Source: Trametes villosa
Taxonomy: Eukaryota > Basidiomycota > Agaricomycetes > Polyporales > Polyporaceae
Assembly (NCBI GenBank): GCA_002964805.2
Contig: PUDQ02000084.1
Location: forward strand, 248,001-312,000
DNA: 64,000 nt
Reading direction: 5' to 3'
Positions within the stretch are counted from its first letter, which is position 1. Each line of letters opens with the position of its first letter. The notes under the pieces are model-generated. The model searched no databases. It saw nothing but the letters and a program-made list of their open reading frames with translations, and was not told where the DNA came from. Positions 1 through 11,766 of the stretch are shown in pieces. The position numbers and the translations under genes were made by a program.

Positions 1-91
1 ACATACGACTCATAGACGTGGAGACACTCACAGTGTTCGCCAGGTTGAGCTCACAGAGTCCTTGACTGCGCGCACGGAAAGCCTATGTCAG

Positions 92-2758
92 TCCACCTTC
101 CCCTCGGCACACCCACTCGCCAACTGACTACAATGCAGCGACCTTCCGGGAACTCGGACCGCCTGACCTTGTCCATGTCTTGAAGAGCACCGGGCGTAGT
201 GGTCAACGAGACGTGAGTACTCTCTTGCTCCAGACGCGCCACCGCCCAACACCAGTCGCAGCTCGGTTCATACCACTATGTCTCCGGCGTCGACGCGTCC
301 TCTTCCGCATCATTAGCTGCCTACATCAACTCCCTCACCTACAATATCGAAGACGATTCAGGTTGGTTCTCGAAGGGCACGTCTTGGAAGGTGAAGAGCG
401 GATGCTACTGGTGAGTGCCGCAGCTAGAGCTACTCCCACCGGAAACCCCAATGTCGCATACAGCTGCTTTAACGCCTTCTCGCGCGTGGATGTACGCGTG
501 GACGTCAAGATTCCGGGAGGCGTGCAGGCGTATGTTGTCGACTTGCGCGGTGAGAGGTGCGTGTACAAGTCGATTGGACTCCGGGCTGGCCTGAACCTGG
601 GTCAGACATGAAGCGACCCCCGAAATCTGGCAAGAGACCTTCCTGTCGTCTATCCTGCGCGCCGTCCTCTACTCCGACGACCCCACGTATTGGCTTGAGG
701 CATATCGCAAGCTCGACCCTATCACCACCCCTGAAGGCGAGCTGCGCTTCCTACAAGCTGCCGAACAGCTGTTCATGAAGGGTCAGTATATTTAGAGGCT
801 GCCTCTCGGTGCACCAACCTCTGACATCTTCCCAGGTTGGCAGGTCGGCTCGGACCCAGAGATTCAGGTCGCTACCGTCGTGTCCAACCATCTTACCGCC
901 GCTATCATGAAGTACTTTGGAGATAGTGGCCGGTTCCAGCATGCCGCGAACCTCTTCGAGAAGATACTAGCGAAGGAACCCGAGGTTGCCTCACTATTGG
1001 CGAAGAGCTATCTCGGAATGAGTGCGTGCATTTCCAACTTGGGCTAACTGACCCTGATTCTGACGTCGCGTAGACGAGGAGGTCAAGGCTGTCCAGATAA
1101 TGGCGAATGCAATCAAGCAAACACCGCAATCGTATACGCTCCTCCACGTCCAGTGCGACTTCCTCCGAGCGAAAGGCAAGTACGACTGGGCACTAAAGCT
1201 CGCCCGTCAAGCAGTCAACTGCGCACCAAGCGAGTTTGTGACCTGGGAGAAGCTCACCGAGATTTACATCGACATGGGCCAATACGAGAATGTACGTCTA
1301 CGCGCTATTAAAATTATCCAGCACCTGAACCCGGTCCACCAATAGGCACTCCTCACCCTCAACTCATGTCCCATGTTTACCTACAACGGCCGGGACGCGC
1401 ACCGTAACCTAACGCCCGCCCGGGTACACCTTCCGCCCAAGGGCGCCATCATCGACATCCTCCCGGAGCGGGTGAAGACGGAGGACGACGAGGTGCGTAT
1501 AGCATAAAAGGGTGCAATAGGAACGGCATCCCTTGCTCATTCAGTCCGTAGGCAGATCCCGCACTTCTTCGCCTTCCCGCCCCGGGTCTTCGCGGAACCT
1601 GGGCTCGCGCCTACTCGCTTCTCACGCGGCTGGTGTCGCAAATCGGCTGGGACGAGCTCCTCAAGACGAGGAGCTCCGTGTTCGTGATGGAGGAAGAGTA
1701 CCGGATGCAGAAGGCGCAGGGCGACACCCGACCACAATCCGCCGCTGCGGGCAAGGTCTTCCACGAGGACGGTTCTGTCAGCTCCCCCCAACGCGGCGAC
1801 TCGCTGCAGGGGGTAGTAGCGCGCGCAGATGACGATGCGTCGACCCGTGGAGTCGCCTCGCCCACTCAGTCCGCGCCGGACGAAGACGGGCAAGGTGAAG
1901 GGAATGACACCGACTCAGAGACGCTCGCGAACGCGAACGGCATTCCCACCATCCGGATATCTACGGAAAGCGCGAGAGAGGAGAAGGCCGCGCAGGAGAA
2001 GGCCAACGGGCATGACGAGGCGAAAGAGAACGGCGTCAAGGAGGTCCCTAGCGAAGCTCTCGAGAGGCCGGTGCAGGCAGCGGAGAACCAGGACGCCGAT
2101 GGTGCCCAAGCGGCCGCGCAGGAGCCGTTCTCTTTCAGCAACAAGCGTCTATGTGAACGGTGGCTGGATAACTTGTTCATGGTTCTCTATGAGGTTAGTG
2201 CATGAGTCGTTGCGTGACGCTGTTCCTAACGTCCTTGTAGGATCTCCGAGTGTGGACCATCTTCCGCGCCGAAGTCGCACACTTCAAGACGCAGCACGTC
2301 GCCTACCGGAAGACCGGCCTGGAGTGGGAGATCCTGGGCGACCTCGGCCTTCGGCTTCATCACAAGGAGGAGGCGAAGGAGGCGTATCAGCGCTGTCTCG
2401 ATACCCCGCGCTACTCGTACAAGCCATGGTCCAAGCTTCTGGACACGTACGCGGACGAGGGCGATATCCAGCGAACGCTTCAGGTCGCCGTTCGGGTTGC
2501 CGCATACCAGTGGGGCGAGTACACCGAGATGACAGTATGTTCTTCTTGCTCAATCTCGCCACCCCGAACATATCTGAACAATCTTCGCAGTACCCCACGC
2601 AGATCGCGCGCTGCTTCTTCAAGCTCGGCCAGATCCACGGGCACGCGAAGATCTCGTACTCGCTGCTGAGCATGGGCCTGCCCGAGCCCGTGCTGAAAAT
2701 CATGGAGAGCTACCTCCACTACGGCCGCACGTTCAAGGTCGAGGGCTACGACTTCTGA
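92..2758 (+). CDS. Chs5-Arf1-binding protein (ChAP, BUD7/BCH1/CHS6 family), 5' end uncertain
   Basis: This is a cargo adaptor of the exomer coat, which sorts chitin synthase and other cargo from the trans-Golgi network to the plasma membrane. Exons read about 92-212, 262-410, 464-556, 606-781, 836-1021, 1074-1291, 1346-1492, 1552-2193, 2241-2534 and 2591-2758. They give about 730 residues with no frame break. Family landmarks visible are an N-terminal ELGPPDLVHV, then SYHYVSGVDA, a TPEGELRFLQAAEQLF block followed by GWQVGSDPE, TPR-like helices (QTPQSYTLLHVQCDFL, APSEFVTWEKLTEIY) and CPMFTYNGRDAHRN. A Glu/Ala-rich low-complexity insert lies in exon 8 (about 1,700-2,130). No start codon fits the conserved N-terminal frame after the stop at 63-65, so the first exon is probably upstream, perhaps outside the window. 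Which of the four yeast paralogues it matches cannot be decided. Confidence 0.88.
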
Positions 2759-3975
2759 TTTTCCGTCGTGGCGCTGTGGTGATGTTTCCTGCCGGATCGA
2801 TTCCCTGGAATAGTAGACCGTTGTATGTAGTCGCGCTGCTGCCGTCCGCGTTCGTGCGTGGGCTTCGGGAGCTTTTGCTAGGTAGCTTATTATTGATCAA
2901 TACCCGTTGATGCCGTGCATGTTATGGCCAGTGTATTCTGGGTCAAGAAGTGTAAAAGCACTGTAGGACCGAGGTTACGACATCGCTGCTAAGCAAGCGA
3001 ACGGCACGGCACGGCGGGCGCTTCACTGCATCCTCTCTTGTTCGCGTACCACCACGAAATACTGCAGCTTTTTCTATTCCCATGCCTCAAGCCCGATGGA
3101 CTGGCCCTACTTCAAGTAGCTGCGTCAAATGGCGTGTGCTCAAGCCCTCCTCGTCGAGGTAGCGTGGGCGTCAGCGCATATACCCACCATCATACCGCCT
3201 GGCACGCCGAACCACTTCGAAGAAGTCTTCAAACGGCTGGCTCTCGTCCTGCAGACCATGTACAGGTCCCGTAGCTATCATATCACTCGGTCGACTCCAT
3301 CTTTGCGGGCTATTCTCGAAGCGCATCATTTCAACGGTTTGCAATGTCCCCCCTGCGGTCAGTCGTGAACGTCAGCCACGAATAAGCGTTCGTGCGCTAC
3401 GTGATGGCGGGAATGCGCCTCAGGCAGTACAACCGCAGGCTGTTCGCTGGAATTTGCGTGGCCCAGCCACTAGCGCGTTCGGCCCTTGATACTGACCACC
3501 GTCCAAGCTGCGACTTGATGCGCGCGGGTTCGACGAGGTACGTGGGTTGCAATCGTCAGTCATTACTTATAACAAAGCTGAGCCGCGCGTTCAGTTATTC
3601 GAACATCCCCATGTTGCTTAACAAACACAAGGCGGCTTGAAATTTCTCCCTGCTCACCAGCAAGGCAGCATTACGGAGTGGCTTCTCTCTGAAGCTGCAG
3701 AACGAACGACTCACCATCATGCGACGATCCAGCACAGCCCTCTGTTCGCAGCGTACTGACAGCTCTCACACTCGAACCGATTTGCACTAGCTTCACGACC
3801 TTCACACCAACCTACTCCGTACCAGATGGGCGCATATAATGGGCTCGATGCTGGAAAGACGCCGCCATTCTCCTTCTCTACCTGCTGTGCAGCCCTTGGA
3901 ACTCCTGGTCGTTGATCGACTCCGCCGCTGTCCGCTCTCGTGTCTACATCTCGCACCTTCGTCATCGTCTGCGCT
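2759..3975. other. intergenic, 3' flank of ChAP gene and promoter of the secreted-protein gene
   Basis: Short open frames at 3038-3368 and 3392-3640 lack the C-ending codon bias of neighbouring exons and resemble nothing I recognise. A TATA-like motif at 3835-3840 belongs to the next gene. Nothing else is seen. Confidence 0.6.
3835..3840 (+). promoter_or_regulatory. TATA-like box of the secreted-protein gene
   Basis: The sequence TATAAT lies about 135 bp upstream of the start codon at 3976. The placement leaves room for a roughly 100-nt leader. Confidence 0.4.
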
Positions 3976-4861
3976 ATGAAGGTATCTGTCTTGGTTGCTG
4001 TCGCTTTGTCTGGAGTTGCCTCTGCGCGGCCTGGAGCAGTGGTCCGCCGCAGCGGGCCCTGCAAGACCCAACTGATCAACGTATGTCGCCTTCTCTGCAT
4101 CCTGCCCATTGCTTTCCCCGCTGACACTGTAGCGGCCACCCTACCCAGTTCGACGACGCGTCAATCGTGCAGAAAGATCCCAACGCAGTCGAAGCCATTT
4201 CCGCCGCGTTCGCCGGCTTCAACTGGGACGGGTTTGGGTTCACGTCGTGCCCCGGCACCGCGTGCCACTCCTTCCCCGCGAACGTCACGCAGCAGTACAC
4301 GCCGCCGCGGCTCGCGATGTCCGAGGGTCTCGTCGGCGGGCTGCTCATCCACCAGGTCGACCTGAAGACGTCACCGAAGGGCTCGTTCACGCTCGCGGAC
4401 AAGAGTGGTTCATTTGACCTCGGGCCGTTTGATGTGTTCGACATCATCGACCTGCCAGTACGTCTGCTTTTGGTCTTCACATTTTTGAATTCTCCCATAT
4501 GCTGATGCTTCGTAGGACTCGGTAAAGCTGGGCGCGAAGGAGGACATGCGCGTGCACCTCGACTGCACGCCCGCGGGGAGCACGGGGGACGCAGACCACG
4601 TCAAGCTCACGATCCCCTTCGACCGCAACAAGGACAGCGCGGGGTACTCGGTCACCGCGGACAAGCTCGGGGGCGCGTTCGTCGCGCTCAGCGCGTGCAC
4701 GATCTCGACCACGCAGGTGTTCTTCCCGCTCGGACAGGAGCTCGAGATCCCGACGGAGAGCATGGGCTGTGAGTGGTCGCACCCTTCAAAAGGGGGGTTG
4801 AGAAGCGGGAGTGCTGACTGAGGACTTTGCAGTGGATAACCTGAATGTCTGCGTGCGGTGA
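3976..4861 (+). CDS. small secreted protein of unknown function
   Basis: Exons 3976-4080, 4149-4457, 4516-4768 and 4833-4861 join in frame to 231 residues. The N-terminus MKVSVLVAVALSGVASA is a clear signal peptide, with likely cleavage after the second Ala-Ser-Ala. The mature part has few cysteines, including Cys at CPGTACHSF and LDCTPAG, with a possible N-glycosylation site in NVTQQY. It seems to be a compact beta-rich domain (repeated short Val/Leu/Phe strands with Gly/Asp turns). No catalytic motif or known domain is recognised. It could be a cell-wall or effector-type protein, but this is only suggested by size and secretion. Codon bias is strong in every exon, which supports the gene model. 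Confidence 0.8.
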
Positions 4862-5952
4862 TGCTAGACTGCGCTCCGGGTCATGTCAAGTTACGACTGC
4901 GACGAGATGTCAGTTATGACGAATGCACACGAGGCTCAGACGGCGCTATCATTTTGTGGAGTGACATCAGACATGCTGGACTGTGCGATCAGGCAACGGT
5001 CTCTCACACTCACACCGATACACAAGACGACGCGCAGTATGCGACGCCATATACGACACCACCGTCCGCAGGTGAGTGGAACACTGCCGTGCATGGCCGT
5101 GGTGCTTACGACGTTGAAACCGCTCGCAAGCAAACCCTCCACCCCTGTGCGAACCCGCCAGCCACTCCGCCCTCAGCCCGGCCCCTGTCTAACGTCGGGC
5201 GGGGTGCTATGACTCAGGATAAGCATCCTCCAGTAGATCGCCGGGCGACGGGCACTCACTACAGTATGCGAGCTGCGCTCCGTGCGGCGATCGACTCAGA
5301 ACACCACCCGATGGCGAGCCGGCTCTCGGGACGGACCCAAGGCCCGAACCCGAGCCCCTCACCCCTCGCGTCCCCCGCGCGGGGCCGGAGCTCGGGTACA
5401 GACACTATCATGGCATGCATATTGTGGCCTTGGGTAGGCAGCTGTCGATCGCGACGTCGCGCGCCACGCACGCGATTCTGGCTCGCGGCGTGCTAAACCT
5501 TGCTTACATGGTACGAACCAGTACTAACCGCGGCGCGGCGAGGTTATCACAAGCACTAAAGCACATCGGCCGATCGGGCACTCGAGCCTCGACGCGGGGA
5601 ATTAAGCACTAGCTCCTGCCAGGGAAAGCGGTGTCGCCAAGTGCGGGCCCCCTCTGGCGTGCCAAGGGCGCGATAGGGTCCGCCCACGTTCGGCGACCTT
5701 GCAAGTGCGCGCGACAAGCCTCGCAGCGGACGCGCAGACACGGTATGGAGCGCACGTGATCATGGTGCGCCGCGGCGGCAGCGGGCATGATAAATTACAG
5801 AACGTGTGAGGTATAGGTGAGTGCGGAGGCAGGAGGCGGACTATCATACACGGCTAACAATACACTAGTGGGTGGCTCCGGACCCCGCCCCGACGCAGCG
5901 AAACACAGAAAGCGAAACCCTCCCCTCCCCCCCAGGACGCGCAGGACGCGGA
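4862..5952. other. intergenic
   Basis: Several overlapping open frames exist on both strands but none shows codon bias, plausible introns or a recognisable domain. I see no RNA gene or repeat here. Confidence 0.55.
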
Positions 5953-6533
5953 CTATGACCGCACCGCGCGCGCATGCGCGAGTGCGTGTGGTTGCGGGAG
6001 CGAGTGGCGCGGGCGGTGCGCGTGGTAGGGGTAGCGCGGCGCCGGCGCCTGAGGGCGCGCGAGCTTCTGCATGCGGGCGACGACGTCGCGCGCGAGGAAG
6101 ACGGTGCCCTTCTCGGCCTCGTACAGCGTGCAGTGGTCCGCGATCGGCTCGAGGATGTGCATGTCCGCGGGGTGCACGCTCGCGCGGTGCGAGTACCGGA
6201 ACTGGGTGATGAACTCGTGCCGGAAGACGGCGACGTCGGCGGCCATGAGCGCGGCGGACATCGCGCCCTGCGCGGGCGTGTCGGGCACTGCGCGGGCGGG
6301 AACGAGGATGGGTGAGATCTTTGTCTTTGGGGTGCTACGCGGGTGGCGGTGCCGGGCTTACCTTGGACGAGGCAGACGTCTCCGTGGATGCGCGCGAACG
6401 CGAAAGTTGGCCGCTGGGGCGATGGTGGTGGGCTCGAGGAGCTGGCGCGAGAGGACGAGGCGGAGCTCGAGCAGGATGCGGGGGACGACATTGGATACAA
6501 AGGCAGGGAGGAGCAGGAGGCTACGGCGGCCAT
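5953..6533 (-). CDS. unrecognised small protein, two exons
   Basis: Exon 1 (6533 to 6362) and exon 2 (6287 to 5953) join across a 74-nt intron with GTAAGC donor and CAG acceptor to give 168 residues. The ATG at 6533 is the first one downstream of a TATATA box at 6693-6699, after a CT-rich leader. The N-terminal half is Ser/Ala/Pro-rich. The second half begins near FARIHGDVCLVQV and contains HEFITQFRYSHR, MHILEPIADHC and GTVFLARDVVARMQK, with codons of the preferred type. The tail is His/Arg/Pro-rich. I do not recognise the family. In exon 1 a second frame (containing VSNVVPRILLELRLVLSRQ) has at least equally good codon bias, so a frameshift or different 5' structure is possible. Confidence 0.45.
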
Positions 6534-6692
6534 TTATTACGGTGCGGCGGCGCTTGGCTGTATGTGTGTAAAGGGGCGGGTGCTTGGCCGGGGCTCGATG
6601 CGTGCGCGATGAGAGGGGCGAGAGGGGCGATGTACGGCGGCGGGGGAGGAGGGCGGGCTGAAAGGGAGGGAGAGGCGGCGGAAGCAGGCGGG

Positions 6693-6699
6693 TTATATA
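6693..6699 (-). promoter_or_regulatory. TATA box upstream of the 5953-6533 gene
   Basis: The minus strand reads CTATATAACC about 160 bp upstream of the ATG at 6533, followed by a CT-rich stretch typical of fungal transcription starts. Confidence 0.45.
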
Positions 6700-9456
6700 G
6701 ACAGGCTCGGGCACGCGGAAGGGGGAAGGTTCTGGTGGAGGCAGAGCTCGAACGAACAACATCCGGTTCGATGTGTCGCCATCCGCGAATAGCCTGTCCT
6801 CACACCGCTTCCCGACATCATCCCACCGCTCCGGCCTCCTTCGATTCCATCTCAGATCCCCGCAGCGGCTAGTGCCACACACACACCCTGTCTCGGGCCC
6901 TCCCCAGCGTCACCGCGGACGTGCACCGCTCCGCAACGTGCGTCTCGCCCACAGCGCGTCCCATCCGCTTCGCGATGCACATCACGGCCCTCGCGTCGGC
7001 CACGCTCGTCGCGCGTGCGGCCAGAGCGCGCGCGCGAGCTCGCGCGAGCCCGAGCAGCTGATAAGCCGCCTGAGCCTCCGCAGAGGCCGGAACGGGCGAG
7101 TGCGGCTCGGGACGCGGGAACCTGCGCACTGGGGCCGGGCGAAAGCCAGAAGGTTGCCGTGGCCGTAGCGCATCGGCCGTCGGACGGGGGCTCGCCGCTC
7201 GCCATGCCCACCCCCGCGCTCCCCGCCGCTGCCAATGCAAATGCAAATCAGCGCGAGCCGCCGCCGGGAGGTTGTGAGTGGTCGTCGCGCTCCGATCGGG
7301 CGGGTACGGAATTCTGTCAAGGTGACACGCTGCGCGCACGGGCGCCTGCGCCGACGCAGATCCCGCTCGCGTGCGAGCCGCCCGCGTTGTGCTGGCCACT
7401 GCCCGCTCCTCCCCACAGCGCGGAACGCCACAAAGGCTTATCGCGCGTTGGATTGCCGCGCGACGACGACCCGCACAGCGATCGCTCCCACCGCGTCCGT
7501 TCTGGGGCTGGACGCACCTAATCCGTGCGCGTCATGCGACCTCGAGGCCCGCTCCATGTACCCGACCCTCCTCGCGCGTCCTCAGATGACCGCATCGCAG
7601 CGGTGCGCGATGGCAGCTTTCGCATCTCGCCCGCCGCTTGCCGCTTTCCGCTTGCAATTGCCGTCCGAGTGCACCCGCGCGCGCAAGTTCCTCACCACTT
7701 CCTTTACGCCCCCCTTTACGTTTGCGTTTGCATCCCGAGCCTCGCGCCTCGAGCCCGAGCCCCGACTTATCGCTAGCCGGGCGCGCGACGCGCGAGGCCG
7801 CACGAGCCCCGCGGGCCCCAGGTTCGCGCAGCCCGGGCGCACTGACAAAGACGGGCGGGTGACCCGCGCGTGCGCGTCCAGGCTCACGCGCCGGGCTTCG
7901 CGGGCGCGTATTCCGTGGTTCTCAGTCCGGCCGGCCGTTCTGGCGTCGGCACTTGTCTGCAGGCAGGCGCCTGCGCGTGCCACAGGGAAGCGGCCGTCGC
8001 TGGATGAAGAGGGGAATTCAATCATGAGCATCGGCGGTTGAGCGGGAGCATACTGAAGTGGCACCGGCATACGGTACGTCGTGCTGGCGTGCGGAGGCCT
8101 GACATACCGCCGGCCGCTGTTCAAGGCAGTGGCGCGGGCGTGGTAGCCTGCTGCTTGCACGCTACTGCTCGTGTGCACGCCTGCGCTCATTAGACGTGCT
8201 GCGCCGTCATTTTCATAACGGTGCGTTAGAACAACGCTTCACAGGGAGGCGGCCCGAGTAATGTCTGCTGTGCAGCAGCAGCAGCAGCGAACGCCTTCTT
8301 CAATTACTTGCCTTCTCGTCCGCAGCGGCACCCACCTTCCTCGACGTTCTCCAGGGTGAGAGCACGTCCACCGATTCTGTCTCGCGTGGAGCGATCGCCG
8401 CCAAGCGTTCCCGCGTCCGACTCTCATGTTCTCACCCACACGCCCTGCGCGGAGGCACTCGACGCATAGCTGCGCTTCAGAAGCACCCCGCGCAGCCCGC
8501 AGGTGCGCTTGGGTGGAGCACCTGTGAACTTCAGAAAGCCCTCGTCGAACGCCCTCGGATGAGGGAGCTCAGGCTGAGGCTGATGTCGCAGTCGAATGCG
8601 AATACGAAGACGACGCCGAAGCGTCTCCCAGGGAAGGGCCCGAAGGCTGCAGGCTGCTGTGAAGGGCCATCTTCCAGTGCGGCGCCGCGGCCGGGCGAAG
8701 GGCGCTGTGAAGCGCCGTCTTCCCGAATCCCCAGGTTCGCGCAGAGGCTCCTGGCGCGCGGGCCGGCCAATCGGAGCCCGCCCAATACAGGCAACCTTCA
8801 GCGGCACCTGCCTCCAGAGCTCCAGGGACGCAGGAGCCAGGGAGAGGCACGAAGCTGGAAGGGCGAGGTCGATGTGCGAAAGCCGAGCGGGGTCCGACGA
8901 ACGCTGGAGCGCGAGCGATATCTCCGAGCCGGGCGGGCGTACGGCGAGGCGACTGATCATGAACTCAAACTCAAACTCAAAAGTTGAGCAGCTGCGTCGA
9001 GGCGAGTTGACGGAACACGACGTCGGCAGCGTGCCTGAGGCCGGAGGGTTGGAAAGGCATCAGGGAGCAGGGAGGCGTCGTCGCGGGGCCCGGACGTACA
9101 AGGTTTGAACGCAGCGCTGGGTCGCAACTCCAGCATCAGCGTTGCGGTGCAATACAGTCGAGCGTGCAGCGCCGTATTCAGCGGTGAGCGTCCGCGGTAT
9201 GTTTGTATGGCTGATATGATGAGGGTGATACGATCGCGACGAAGCTCTGGAGAGACGCGCGGCCGCCGGTTCGGTACTGGGATCGCGGAGTTTGGGCGAG
9301 GCCTGAGGCATGTCGCCATCCTAGGATTGCGGGGATGCGTGTACATGGGGAAGTTGCGTGCGGGCGGTGCTCGACGTTGGCAATTCGTCGATATCTGCAT
9401 GTTCTGTGCGGTGTATGCGCGGTCGGTATCTAGATGCGTTGAAGCCTTGAGACCCT

Positions 9457-9504
9457 GTATCTGGATATCCGGATAGCTAGTGTGGTTGTATCTTGGATAT
9501 CCGG
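9457..9504. repeat. paired palindromic motif GGATATCCGG
   Basis: Two near-identical units, GTATCTGGATATCCGG (9457-9472) and GTATCTTGGATATCCGG (9488-9504), lie in direct orientation. The core GGATATCC is a perfect palindrome. It could be a paired binding site or a chance duplication. Confidence 0.5.
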
Positions 9505-10177
9505 CACCGCCGCTCGAACTTTGGAAGCACGCTTGCGCGCCGTATTCATCCAGTGTCCTCGCAATGGACGCGGAACAGCAGGGAAGAAGGGAAGAGGCAG
9601 GGTCCAATCTTCGGACCGTACCGCATCTACTCTGACGAGTGTGGACGCATCCGACATCATACATCAGCGGGAGGAATAGGACCACAGAAGACGGAGACGA
9701 CGCACAGTGACTGGTCCGCGACTGGCAACTTGATTGAGTTTATGGGATGTGGGTGTATCTACACTGGCGGCCTCCGCGGCCGAATCGTGGCGCGGTCGGC
9801 GATGCTAGATGGTGGAAAAATCGCAGTCAAGGAGTTGAGCATGCCAGCAACCCATCAGGACACCCTGGCAGGCGTCTCATCTGTTGACCGGTAGCTTCTC
9901 CAACAATGACCACGGCAACTGTACCCGTAGCCGGTGGCGAATAGCCTCGTGTCGCTGTCAAGCCACGACGTCTGGGGACGATCAATCGCATATACACAGT
10001 GAAGAACAAGGACATTACAGCGAGTAAAACGGCGGCAGCTCGTACGCTACTTAGCTGATATCGTACACAGTCCACGCAACAGCGTCTCGTCGTCCTATCG
10101 TACAGCGGCTTCTTGCGACGGTTCCAGTTCTCTTCGTTTCAGACCGTCGCCGCGGGGTGGGCGGGTTGGCATCGCGA

Positions 10178-11647
10178 TTATGGCGGCGGCTGCGGCGTGC
10201 TCTTCTCTCGATCGTCGATGTCGGGCAGCCTCCGTCGTGTGTCGACTGCGGAGGGCGGGGGATCGTCGTCGTCCTCGACGGCCTCCGGCAGGCTAAAGCT
10301 TCCTGAGCGGGGGCGAGGCACCAGGACGCCCGTCTCCGCGATCCGCGCCCCGCGGTCGACGCTCGCCCGCCGGCTGTGGGTCGCGCTCCCGTTCATGCCC
10401 CGCAAACTCCCCGTCTCCGCGACGCGCCGCTCGAAGCTCCCGCGCCTGTTGAACGAGCTTCGGCGGCTGTGGAAGGACTCGACGGGCGAGGGCGTGCCGT
10501 CGTGGTCGTGCGGTATTGCGATGGCTTGGTGCAGTGATGCTGCGGGGGAGCCGAAGGAGGAGGAGAGTGATGGGGGCGGGACGAGAGGATATGAAAGCGT
10601 ACGAGGTACGCCGATCGTGAACGCGGGTGGGCTCACCGCGGCGGACGGTGGCGTAGTCATATTGGTTGCGGCGCTAGCATAGCTCGCCGGGAAGGGAGAG
10701 TTGGTCGCAGGCGAGAACGGGAAGGGAGATGTGCTGGTCGAGGAGGGAGAATGTGAGAGGGGCGTGGTGGATTCTGAGGAGATTATATTCGACGGCCGGC
10801 GGATCTGGGAGGATGGTCGAGGTATTGGGACCGCCGAGGCTTGTCGGGCAGCCGAAGCAGGTGGAACGTAAATCGAACTCGATGGCGACCCAGATGTTGA
10901 AGAATGTGATCGTCGATGGGTAGGCTGAGAATACGGGTCGGACTGGTGCAGCCCGATGAGGCTATCCACAGCAAGCCCAAGCTAGCTCGCAATTAGTTGG
11001 TTGCAACAGGCTATTTGTTCGTGTACTCACTCGTCGCCGATGCTCAATGAGTTCCTCCCTGTAGACCTCGTTCAACCGGGATACTCTGATGAAGTCCCGC
11101 TCCGTCTCGACCAAGCGGCTCCTTAGGGCCTCGTTCTCTCGCCGCAGAGCGTCGAGGATCATGTCTTGCGCGGGCCCTTGTCCATGACCGTTCAACAGAT
11201 TGCCGAGCTGTGGACCACTAGGCCTCGAGTCATACGGAGATGCGTTGCCACTACCGTTCGTATGCGAAGGCCCTGCCTGCTGTTGTTGCTGTTGCTGCTG
11301 CTGAGCCAGACGAAGAGCAGATATCTCCCTCGAGAGCCTGTTCACATGTGACTCGGACTCTTGCTCGAGGACGTTCTCCAGCTCGATTTTCTCCTCGCGC
11401 AGCTACAATATCGCGCGGTGGCGTCGATTCGATGAGGGTACTGTTCCAGGAGCAGCAGCGTAACGCTCACCTGCTCCAGTTTCCGGGATAGTACATTAAT
11501 AATGCGCTCCTCCTCTGCTTCATATTGATATATGAGATCTTCGCGGCTGCTAGAACTCGCTGACGAGAAACGGCGGATGGGAGGCGAGACAGACATGGCG
11601 GCTCTCACCCTCGCCCAAGCTTTCTCCGCAGACGTCACCTCGTACAC
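10178..11647 (-). CDS. Ser/Pro-rich protein with N-terminal coiled coil
   Basis: Exons 11647-11471, 11402-11031 and 10981-10178 join to 450 residues. An internal ATG at 11596 would give 433 residues and is followed by the well-biased MSVSPPIRRFSSASSSSRED. Residues about 30-180 are strongly heptad-like (YEAEEERIINVLSRKLEQ, LREEKIELENVLEQES, LRRENEALRSRLVETERDF), interrupted by a glutamine run of nine and a Gly/Asn/Pro linker. The C-terminal half is disordered, rich in Ser/Pro. It carries several basophilic-kinase-type sites (RRSSFNRRGS, SRRAS) and ends acidic. A scaffold or trafficking role would fit, but no named family is recognised. Basidiomycete genomes commonly carry such proteins; this one has intact frames and good codon bias. 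Confidence 0.8.
11278..11303 (-). repeat. CAG/CAA glutamine-codon run
   Basis: A mixed CAA/CAG run inside exon 2 of the coiled-coil gene encodes nine consecutive glutamines. Mixed codons would limit slippage. Confidence 0.8.
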
Positions 11648-11695
11648 AGCTTAGAATTAAACGCCGATTGATGCTACTGCACTTAGGTGTTCAGC

Positions 11696-11766
11696 GCATT
11701 AATGGGGTAGTGGTAACCTGGGTCGTTGCCATCGACCCGCCGGGGGTTCGATTCCCCCTTAATGCA
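11696..11766 (+). tRNA. tRNA-Gly (anticodon GCC)
   Basis: The 71-nt segment folds as a complete cloverleaf without an intron. The acceptor stem GCATTAA pairs perfectly with TTAATGC. The D stem is GGGT/ACCT. The anticodon stem GGTCG/CGACC holds loop TTGCCAT with anticodon GCC at 11728-11730. The T stem GGGGG/CCCCC holds loop TTCGATT. The discriminator base is A. GCC reads glycine GGC and GGT codons, the preferred ones in this GC-rich genome. It lies 49 bp upstream of the start of the divergently oriented coiled-coil gene. Confidence 0.93.

Larger units (their letters stand above)
6534..10177. other. 3.6-kb GC-rich gene-poor stretch
   Basis: The stretch is very rich in CpG, so long open frames occur by chance on both strands (for example 7235-8041 and 8424-8960). 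They lack codon bias, start context and splice sites. Two local direct repeats are visible, at 8659-8678 versus 8702-8721 and at 9457-9504. CCAAT pentamers occur near 8767-8784. I find no convincing gene. Confidence 0.5.

Noticed and set aside
3129..3368. 79-codon open frame downstream of the ChAP gene
   Set aside because: No codon bias, no promoter or introns, no similarity recognised.
7235..8041. 268-codon open frame (plus) in the GC-rich desert
   Set aside because: Arg/Ala/Pro-rich translation typical of chance frames in CpG-rich DNA; competing frames are equally long.
8424..9108. overlapping frames on both strands, possibly a gene
   Set aside because: No frame is favoured by codon use, and the translations are Arg/Ser/Gly-rich with no motif.
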